A stretch of DNA of 6,641 nt, taken from Fidelibacterota bacterium. GTDB lineage: Bacteria; Fidelibacterota; Marinisomatia; Marinisomatales; S15-B10. Position 1 is the first letter of the stretch; the number at the start of each line of letters is the position of its first letter. Below are positions 1 through 5,406 of this stretch, piece after piece. The position numbers were made by a program, and so were the translations under genes. The notes beneath the pieces are model-generated. The model saw only the letters and a list, made by a program, of their open reading frames with translations, searched no databases and was not told the origin of the DNA. The DNA lies in contig NZHL01000011.1 of NCBI GenBank assembly GCA_002691365.1, forward strand, positions 78,538 to 85,178, written 5' to 3'.

Positions 1-792
1 GAAATTCGCCTAAGAGAAAGAAAAGATGTTTTTGAGGTTAGGGGAAGAGGCGAACTTCAATTAGCAGTTTTAATTGAAACGATGAGAAGAGAAGGTTTTG
101 AATTTATGGTTTCAAAACCAACTGTAATTACTTATAAAAAAGATGGTAAATTAATGGAACCAATGGAAAAGGTGTTATTAGATATTCCTGAAGATAATGT
201 TGGAGTTATAACTGAAAAATTATCCAATAGAAAAGGAAGAATGAGTAATCTTCAAAATAATGGTCACGGAAGAGTAATTTTAGAATTTTCTATTCCCTCA
301 AGGGGTTTGATTGGTTTTAGGAGTCAATTTTTAACTGATACAAAAGGTGCTGGAATAATGAATAAATTATTTGATGGATACCAACCATGGTTTGGGGATA
401 TTCCACAACGAATTAACGGTGCTATAGTATCTGATAGAGATGGAATGGTTACTACATATGCTTCACATGCAATGGTTGATAGAGGAGAATTGTTCATCAA
501 TGTTGGTTCGAAAGTTTATAATGGAATGGTGATTGGTGAAAGAAACAAATCCGGTGATTTATCTGTTAATATTACAAGAGAAAAAAAATTAACAAACATG
601 AGAAGTTCTGGGTCTGATGCAACTGTTACTTTAAGGCCACCAAGAAATTTATCATTAGACCAAGCTTTGGAGTTTATTGCTGAGGATGAATTAGTAGAGG
701 TAACACCACAATCTGTAAGATTAAGAAAAATGGAATTAAATGAACAAAAAAGATTAGCAATTTCTAAAAAAATAAAATTTCAAGCAAAATAA
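1..792 (+). CDS. typA: TypA/BipA translational GTPase, C-terminal part (5' end outside window)
   Basis: The reading frame is open from base 1 and ends at TAA 790-792, giving 263 residues. TypA is normally about 600 residues, so the GTPase domain, domain II and most of domain III are upstream of the window. The fragment begins in the end of the EF-G-like domain III, with the hallmark stretch [20 protein letters not shown] (residues 14-33). It continues through the EF-G domain V-like segment, where [19 protein letters not shown] is diagnostic of TypA, and into the TypA-specific C-terminal domain ([19 protein letters not shown], and near the end [15 protein letters not shown]). TypA is a ribosome-binding GTPase, related to EF-G and LepA, with roles in ribosome assembly and stress or cold adaptation. 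No break is visible. An internal ATG at 82 lies inside the conserved domain and is not a start. The gene leads the cluster with the beta-helix and YggT genes. Confidence 0.97.
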   Translation, partial: EIRLRERKDVFEVRGRGELQLAVLIETMRREGFEFMVSKPTVITYKKDGKLMEPMEKVLLDIPEDNVGVITEKLSNRKGRMSNLQNNGHGRVILEFSIPSRGLIGFRSQFLTDTKGAGIMNKLFDGYQPWFGDIPQRINGAIVSDRDGMVTTYASHAMVDRGELFINVGSKVYNGMVIGERNKSGDLSVNITREKKLTNMRSSGSDATVTLRPPRNLSLDQALEFIAEDELVEVTPQSVRLRKMELNEQKRLAISKKIKFQAK

Positions 793-794
793 TG

Positions 795-802
795 AAAGAG
801 GT
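795..802 (+). promoter_or_regulatory. Shine-Dalgarno site for the beta-helix gene
   Basis: AAAGAGGT just after the typA stop contains GAGGT, complementary to the usual 16S rRNA 3' end, and lies 4 nt before ATG 807. It decides the start of the next gene: an in-frame ATG at 792 overlaps the typA stop as TAATG, but its only possible site would be inside the typA end, which has no purine-rich GAGG-type motif. Confidence 0.7.
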
Positions 803-806
803 AAAC

Positions 807-1841
807 ATGAAACTTATTTTAAAATTTTTCGCAATATTTTTTATTATTATTAATATTCTTCAATCAGAAGTTATCAGAGTTCCGAGTGAGAGATTTAAGA
901 CAATTCAAGATGCTATAGACTTTTCTTTTGAGGGAGATACAATTATTGTTAAAAGAGGAAAATATAATGAGGGATTAGCTTTTTATGGAGTTTCTGTTAC
1001 TTTAGCAAGTGAATATTTTTTTTCAAAAGATAAAAAAGATATTGAAGAAACAATAATAGGTACTGAGGGTACTGCTATTAATGTGATGGGTGTTGATAAA
1101 GAATTGAATGTCACGGGTTTTACTATTTCTGGAGGAGCTTCATGGGACGGAGCTGGAGGAATTTCAATTGATAATTCAAATACAAATTTTCAAAATATGA
1201 TAGTAAAAAATAATTTAGGTGGAATAGGTGCAATCAGTGTTGAGGGAGGGTCTGCTAAATTCAAAAATTTATACATTGAAGGAAATATTGGTATTGGTAC
1301 AGTTATATCAATTAATGATTCTGCAAATGTTCATTTCGATAATGTCTATTTTGCAAATAATGCAAATCTTTTTGGTAGAGGAGGTTTTATTGCCATATCA
1401 AATTTTTCATATGTTGAGTTTGAAAATTTTAGTTATTTGAATAATTATAATCTTCATAATACAAAACTTAAAGATATGCCAGTTCCAGGGTTTTTAATGA
1501 ACTACTTAAAAAATGTAAAAAAGAGTGATATACCAAGAAAAACTGCAGAGGGAATTCAATTATTTAATGGCTCATCCTTAATATTTGAAAAATCTTTAAT
1601 ATGGAGTGATGATAAACAACAATTATATTTTCCTGTTGAACTTTTGCTTGAAGAAGAAGAAGAGGATGAAGAAGAAACTGATCAAAATGATTTCATTCTT
1701 GAGAAATCAAAATTTTCAATTATGAATTCTTCATTTAAAGGCAATGAGGAATCAATTAAAATTAATGAGTCAAATAGTATTATTGAGTTTGGTGATGATG
1801 TTATAAATTCACTTAGTAACGATTTTGGGTATATTAAATAA
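807..1841 (+). CDS. exported right-handed parallel beta-helix (pectin-lyase-fold) protein, function unknown
   Basis: The protein has 344 residues from ATG 807, chosen for its Shine-Dalgarno site and because it puts a clean signal peptide first: K at 2 and 6, a hydrophobic core at about 7-18, and likely cleavage after S20 (LQS). Residues 23-55 (IRVPSERFKTIQDAI, then GDTIIVKRGKYNE) match the usual opening of pectin-lyase-like beta-helices, where a surface-exposed repeat follows an 'IQ.AI' helix. Residues about 90-213 form irregular rungs of roughly 22-26 residues rich in Gly, Asn, Ser and Ile/Val/Phe (GFTISGG, GGISIDNSN, GAISVEGG, VISINDSANVHFDNV). A segment with the 'IWSDDKQQLYF' pattern is followed by an acidic run (residues 282-292), then a final rung-like part. 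No catalytic set of a known polysaccharide lyase is evident, and no type IX sorting domain is seen at the C-terminus. It is probably periplasmic or surface-located. The fold call is fairly firm; the role is unknown. Confidence 0.85.
   Translation: MKLILKFFAIFFIIINILQSEVIRVPSERFKTIQDAIDFSFEGDTIIVKRGKYNEGLAFYGVSVTLASEYFFSKDKKDIEETIIGTEGTAINVMGVDKELNVTGFTISGGASWDGAGGISIDNSNTNFQNMIVKNNLGGIGAISVEGGSAKFKNLYIEGNIGIGTVISINDSANVHFDNVYFANNANLFGRGGFIAISNFSYVEFENFSYLNNYNLHNTKLKDMPVPGFLMNYLKNVKKSDIPRKTAEGIQLFNGSSLIFEKSLIWSDDKQQLYFPVELLLEEEEEDEEETDQNDFILEKSKFSIMNSSFKGNEESIKINESNSIIEFGDDVINSLSNDFGYIK
1650..1676 (+). repeat. GAA-rich triplet tract coding for an acidic run
   Basis: Nine codons (GAA x4, GAG, GAT, GAA x3) encode EEEEEDEEE within the beta-helix protein. 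The preceding codons encode PVELLL and the following ones TDQND. The tract is purine-only apart from one T and consists of near-identical triplets, so changes in copy number by slippage would stay in frame. It sits between rung-like segments, suggesting a charged, disordered or ion-binding loop. Confidence 0.6.
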
Positions 1842-1842
1842 A

Positions 1843-1847
1843 TGGAG
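1843..1847 (+). promoter_or_regulatory. Shine-Dalgarno site for the YggT-family gene
   Basis: TGGAG lies 5 nt before ATG 1853, in the short gap after the beta-helix stop. It supports this start over the out-of-frame ATG at 1842, which overlaps the site itself. Confidence 0.65.
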
Positions 1848-1852
1848 TTTAT

Positions 1853-2113
1853 ATGGGATCTATTTTAGAATTATTAGTTTCTAATATTTTTAGTGTACTT
1901 CAAATATTATTAGTTGTGAGAGTGGTTATGAGCTGGATTCCTCATAACTCAAATACTGATTGGGCAAAAACAATTTATAGTTTAACTGATATAATCTTAA
2001 AGCCAATTCAGGAGAATTTACCTACTAGGAATATGGGTTTTGATTTTTCTCCAGTAATAGCTTTCTTTTTGTTAGGGGTTATAAAAAATATTATTTTAAG
2101 TATAGCTGTTTAA
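1853..2113 (+). CDS. yggT: YggT-family small integral membrane protein
   Basis: This 86-residue protein is the size of a single YggT repeat unit (E. coli YggT has two). It has a hydrophobic N-terminal helix at about 4-27, then the family signature RVVMSWIP (residues 23-30). An amphipathic middle follows (WAKTIYSLTDIILKPIQENLP), in which the 'YxLTxxILxPIxxxLP' pattern is conserved, and then a second membrane helix at about 63-86 beginning at the conserved DFSP motif. Two membrane segments are therefore predicted. The family is widespread in bacteria and plastids; proposed roles concern cell-division or photosystem assembly, osmotic stress and membrane organisation, but no biochemical activity is settled. 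It is the last gene of the rightward cluster, 11 nt after the beta-helix gene. The start is supported by TGGAG. Confidence 0.92.
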   Translation: MGSILELLVSNIFSVLQILLVVRVVMSWIPHNSNTDWAKTIYSLTDIILKPIQENLPTRNMGFDFSPVIAFFLLGVIKNIILSIAV

Positions 2114-2120
2114 AATTTTA
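2111..2120. repeat. 10-bp palindrome carrying both convergent stop codons
   Basis: TAAAATTTTA is a perfect palindrome. Its first three bases are the TAA stop of the YggT gene, and its last three, read on the minus strand, are the TAA stop of the LRR gene. It has no loop and no G/C stem, so it is not a convincing terminator. No other hairpin with a T tract was recognised at this junction. Confidence 0.5.
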
Positions 2121-3026
2121 TTCATCTTCATCCTCTTCATCATCCCACCAAAAACAATTTTCTTGAAATTGATATCCCATTAATCCGTCAAGACAACTTG
2201 GATTATTACATATCCAATTATTATCAATGTTGAACCATTCCCATTTTAAATCACAAATCCTCCAAGTGATCCATCCTGTTATTTGATTATTGCTAAGATC
2301 CATATGGACTAAGTTTTCAAGATCATCAATGCTATCAGGGAAATCACCTGAAAGATTATTATCTCTTAATCTAAGGTATTGTAAATTATTCATTCCCCAG
2401 AATTCCGGAATTTTATCTGATAATTGATTAAAACTTATACTTAAATATTCCAGATTTTTTAATTTTCTGATTTCATTAGGTATTTGATTTGTTAATTCAT
2501 TTGTGTCAAGATTCAACCTTATGAGAGAGCTTAAATTAACAATCGAATCCGGAATTGCGCCAGAAAGTTCATTGTTTGTAATAAGTAAATTTTCAAGACT
2601 TGATAATTCACCAAAGGAGGGAGGTATTGTTCCATTGAATTTATTTTTTGATAAAATTAACCATTCTAATTTCTTGAAATTGCTAAAGTGGGTTGATAAA
2701 GTATCAGTTATTCTATTATTACTTAAATTTAAATATTCAAGATCAGTTAAATTAAAAAATTCGACCGGAAGCTGACCATTTATTTTATTGTCTGAAAGAT
2801 CTAAATATTTAAGGTTATACAGTTTTCCTATTTCATTTGATATTTGGTTATTTAATTTTTTATTTTTTAATATAAGAGTATCAGTTTCTTCAATTGAATA
2901 ATAATTATTCCATAATTTAACATGGTATTCATCGTTTTTTGATTCAGTAGGGTTTTCACATTGATTTAAAAAAATAAAACTTAAAATTATAATTATTTTA
3001 AATTTAAAGTATATTGGTTTTTTCAT
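2118..3026 (-). CDS. plant-type leucine-rich-repeat lipoprotein (putative), surface or periplasmic
   Basis: The protein has 302 residues. Its N-terminus is basic, with a hydrophobic stretch at 11-20 and a cysteine at 23 followed by ENPTES, which looks like a lipoprotein signal. However, the lipobox FLNQC has Gln at -1 where Gly, Ala or Ser is usual, so lipidation is likely but not certain. Residues about 36-55 (VKLWNNYYSIEETDTLILKN) form an N-terminal cap. Eight 'LxxLxLxxN' cores then begin at about 72, 96, 120, 144, 168, 192, 215 and 239. The 24-residue spacing, with GxIP-type segments such as NGTIPPSFGEL and SGAIPDSIVNL, is the plant-type LRR consensus; one repeat is 23 residues. A C-terminal cap has three cysteines (273, 278, 291; NNWICNNPSC, then FQENCFWW) and the protein ends in a run of Asp/Glu. 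Such proteins usually bind proteins or glycans; the ligand is unknown. It is transcribed against its neighbours, and no Shine-Dalgarno motif precedes its start. Confidence 0.9.
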   Translation of the reverse strand: MKKPIYFKFKIIIILSFIFLNQCENPTESKNDEYHVKLWNNYYSIEETDTLILKNKKLNNQISNEIGKLYNLKYLDLSDNKINGQLPVEFFNLTDLEYLNLSNNRITDTLSTHFSNFKKLEWLILSKNKFNGTIPPSFGELSSLENLLITNNELSGAIPDSIVNLSSLIRLNLDTNELTNQIPNEIRKLKNLEYLSISFNQLSDKIPEFWGMNNLQYLRLRDNNLSGDFPDSIDDLENLVHMDLSNNQITGWITWRICDLKWEWFNIDNNWICNNPSCLDGLMGYQFQENCFWWDDEEDEDE

Positions 3027-3128
3027 TTTAAAATTTTTATTATTTAAATTTAATTATCATATTTATTTATTAATTATCTTGTAATTATTTATCAATTATA
3101 AGATAATTTATATTTTTTTGTTTATATT
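3027..3128. promoter_or_regulatory. divergent intergenic control region, almost pure A/T
   Basis: These 102 bases separate the start codons of the leftward LRR gene and the rightward TonB-receptor gene, so promoters for both should lie here or extend into the genes. Only six bases are G or C (C at 3058, 3078 and 3093; G at 3081, 3102 and 3120). TAATTATC occurs at 3051-3058 and again at 3071-3078, exactly 20 bp apart (about two helical turns). GATAATT, which inverts all but the first base of that motif, occurs at 3102-3108. In such an A/T background I cannot pick individual -10 or -35 boxes with confidence. Neither flanking gene has a Shine-Dalgarno motif. Confidence 0.6.
3072..3108. repeat. 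inverted repeat / potential stem-loop upstream of the TonB-receptor gene
   Basis: The arms AATTATCTTGTAATT (3072-3086) and AATTATAAGATAATT (3094-3108) are reverse complements at 14 of 15 positions. The single exception (G3081 against T3099) would be a G-U wobble in RNA. The loop is 7 nt (3087-3093). After one T-T mismatch, three more pairs form outward (3068-3070 with 3110-3112), and seven T residues follow at 3113-3119. It could be an operator for a dimeric regulator, a leader hairpin, or a weak rightward terminator. The stem is nearly all A-T, which weakens any RNA-hairpin reading. Confidence 0.55.
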
Positions 3129-5375
3129 ATGAAATACTTAAGTAATTTATATATAATTTTTCTATTTTTAATTTTTTCTTTTAATTTTTCTCAATCTCAG
3201 AATATACCAAGTCTTAGAGGAATAGTTTTAGATGCCAATACTGATTTACCACTTATTGGGGCAAATATATTAATTGAAAATTCCTTAATTGGAACCTCTT
3301 CTGATAATGATGGACATTTTGAATTATTTAATCTTGATGATGATATTTATACTCTTAAAATTGCATATATGGGATATATGACACATATGGAACCTGATGT
3401 TATAGTTAGGTCAAATACATCAGATTTTTATACTATAAAGTTAAATAGAAATGTTTTGGAGATGAATTCTGTTGATGTTGGTGTTTCATTTTTTACAAGA
3501 TCAAACATGCAAGACTATGAAAATGTATCGTTTACAAACGAGGAAATAAGAAGGGCTCCAGGATCAGCTTCAGAAATATCAAGAATACTTAATAGTTTAC
3601 CTAGTGTAGCAAGCGTTGGTGAAAACAGTCAAGATTTAATGGTTAGAGGTGGAGGGCCAACAGAAAATGGATTTATTATTGATAATATTCCAATACCAAG
3701 CATTTCACATTTTAATCAAACTGATGGAAGGTCTAATGGCCCAATTGGTTTAATTAATACTGAAATGGTTGAAAATATTGATTTTTATGCTAATGGTTTT
3801 TCTTCTATTTATGGAAATAAATTGTCTAGTTATGCTGATATATCATATCGTGAAGGAAATAGAAGTAATTTTGAGGGAAATTTATATTTAGGTGCTGGAG
3901 GCCTAGGGTTTTTGATTGAGGGTCCATTATCTAAAAAAATAACTTTTATTACATCTTTAAGAAAGAGTTATTTAGATCTATTAGCAGATTTTTTAAATGC
4001 AGGAGGTTTCCCAGCATATAGTGATGTTCAAGGTAAAATAACTTATAATTACAATACAAAAAATAAATTTACATTTTTGTCTGTTAACGGAAATAGTTTA
4101 TATGATAGAAGCAAAGAAGATGCAATAGAAATTAATGATGAATTTTTTGGATCCAATATTAATGTTCAACAGACTCTTGGTTTTAATTGGCAAAGAAATT
4201 GGCTTAAAAGAGGTTATTCCAAAACTTCAGTTTCATTTTCTATGCAAGAACCAAGTGCTGAATTTTTTAATTTAAATACTGACACCACAACATTTAGATC
4301 CATCAATATAATTAACTTTATTTCATTTAGACAGGTTAATCGTTTGAAAATATCAAATTTTCTAACAATTATGTTTGGATTAGATATTGCCAATTCAAAT
4401 TATGATTATAATTTTTTGATTAACAATATAGATGTAAGAAAAAAAATTGATCTTTCTAATCTGGGTATTTTCTTTAATTACAAATATATATTTAAAAATA
4501 ATTTTTCTCTTTCTAATGGATTAAGAGTAGAATATAATGATTATGAGGATGTTTTTAATTTATCTCCAAGATTTAATCTAGAATATAAATTTTCAAAAAA
4601 GAGTAGCATAATTTTAAATTCTGGAATTTATTGGCAATCTCCTCCTGCTTTATATTTTACAGTTACACCATTTAAAACATTAAAAAGCGTAAAATCAATT
4701 CAAAACTCACTTTCATTTGATTATTTACTTTCATCAAGTACTAAATTTTCCATATCTATTTTTATGAAAAACTATTCTAATGCACCTATACTTGATCAAG
4801 CTTTTCCTTATTATGATCCCATATATTTATTTGATGAGTTGAGACTTTACAATGGTATAGTATCTAAAGCAAAGTCAACTGCAAGTGGAATAGAATTTTT
4901 ATTAGAAAAGAAAAGAGCAAAGAATTTTTATGGTTTGGTTGGAGGTTCAATTTTTGATGCAACATATATAGATTATGATGGAATTAAAAGAAATAGAAAT
5001 TATAATTATAATTATTTAATGAATATAATTGGTGGTTATAAACCATCTTACAAATGGGAGGTTTCACTAAGATGGTCAATTTTTGGTGGAAGACCATACA
5101 CACCAATTAACCCTTTAGATTCTGAGTTTTCTCAATCTCAGATATTAATTATTAATCGATTTAACGATGAAAGAACTCCTGTGTATCATTCATTATTTTT
5201 ACGATGGGAGCGAAGATACTCTTTAAAAAATACAAATCTTGTAACATTTTTTGAATTTTGGAATGCCTACAATAGAAAAAATGTTGAAGGTTATTTTTGG
5301 AGTAATACAGCTGGAATTCAAGAAATTAATTTTTTTAGTTTTTTACCAATAGGTGGATTTGAACTAGAGTTTTAG
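3129..5375 (+). CDS. TonB-dependent outer-membrane receptor with N-terminal carboxypeptidase-regulatory-like domain
   Basis: The protein has 748 residues. A signal peptide (hydrophobic at about 6-20, likely cleavage near FSQSQ, residues 20-24) precedes a carboxypeptidase-D regulatory-like beta-sandwich at about 29-106, recognisable from LRGIVLDANTDLPLIGANI, GTSSDNDGHFEL and IAYMGY. Residues about 110-118 (LEMNSVDVG) are a possible Ton box. The plug domain follows at about 130-240, with the typical DLMVRGGGPTENGFIIDNIP (169-188) and, near its end, NIDFYANGFSSIYGNKLSS. The rest (about 245-748) is rich in alternating aromatic strands of a beta-barrel and ends in Phe, the usual outer-membrane insertion signal. 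Such receptors import siderophores, vitamins, metals or oligosaccharides using TonB energy. The substrate cannot be told from sequence, and no SusD-type partner lies next to it. The gene starts 16 nt after the extended stem of the inverted repeat, has no visible Shine-Dalgarno, and is followed after 31 nt by selO. Confidence 0.95.
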   Translation: MKYLSNLYIIFLFLIFSFNFSQSQNIPSLRGIVLDANTDLPLIGANILIENSLIGTSSDNDGHFELFNLDDDIYTLKIAYMGYMTHMEPDVIVRSNTSDFYTIKLNRNVLEMNSVDVGVSFFTRSNMQDYENVSFTNEEIRRAPGSASEISRILNSLPSVASVGENSQDLMVRGGGPTENGFIIDNIPIPSISHFNQTDGRSNGPIGLINTEMVENIDFYANGFSSIYGNKLSSYADISYREGNRSNFEGNLYLGAGGLGFLIEGPLSKKITFITSLRKSYLDLLADFLNAGGFPAYSDVQGKITYNYNTKNKFTFLSVNGNSLYDRSKEDAIEINDEFFGSNINVQQTLGFNWQRNWLKRGYSKTSVSFSMQEPSAEFFNLNTDTTTFRSINIINFISFRQVNRLKISNFLTIMFGLDIANSNYDYNFLINNIDVRKKIDLSNLGIFFNYKYIFKNNFSLSNGLRVEYNDYEDVFNLSPRFNLEYKFSKKSSIILNSGIYWQSPPALYFTVTPFKTLKSVKSIQNSLSFDYLLSSSTKFSISIFMKNYSNAPILDQAFPYYDPIYLFDELRLYNGIVSKAKSTASGIEFLLEKKRAKNFYGLVGGSIFDATYIDYDGIKRNRNYNYNYLMNIIGGYKPSYKWEVSLRWSIFGGRPYTPINPLDSEFSQSQILIINRFNDERTPVYHSLFLRWERRYSLKNTNLVTFFEFWNAYNRKNVEGYFWSNTAGIQEINFFSFLPIGGFELEF

Positions 5376-5406
5376 TTCTTGGCTTAGAATTTATTAAATT
5401 TTATTT

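Noticed and set aside
1228..1440. 70-codon plus-strand open frame inside the beta-helix gene
   Set aside because: It overlaps a gene with clear signal peptide and fold features in another frame; its translation is hydrophobic low-complexity sequence with no family resemblance, as expected of an out-of-frame shadow.
2503..2775. 90-codon plus-strand open frame opposite the LRR gene
   Set aside because: It is antisense to well-formed LRR repeats, and its openness follows from their repetitive codons. No Shine-Dalgarno site or recognisable domain was seen.
4996..5025. Short AATTAT repeats in the receptor gene as a microsatellite or CRISPR-like array
   Set aside because: They encode an NYNYNY barrel segment, have only a few units and no spacer structure.
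5376..5406. Possible terminator between the TonB-receptor gene and selO
   Set aside because: The only self-complementary piece is a short AATTTA/TAAATT with a 1-nt loop and no G/C pairs, so a functional intrinsic terminator is not supported.
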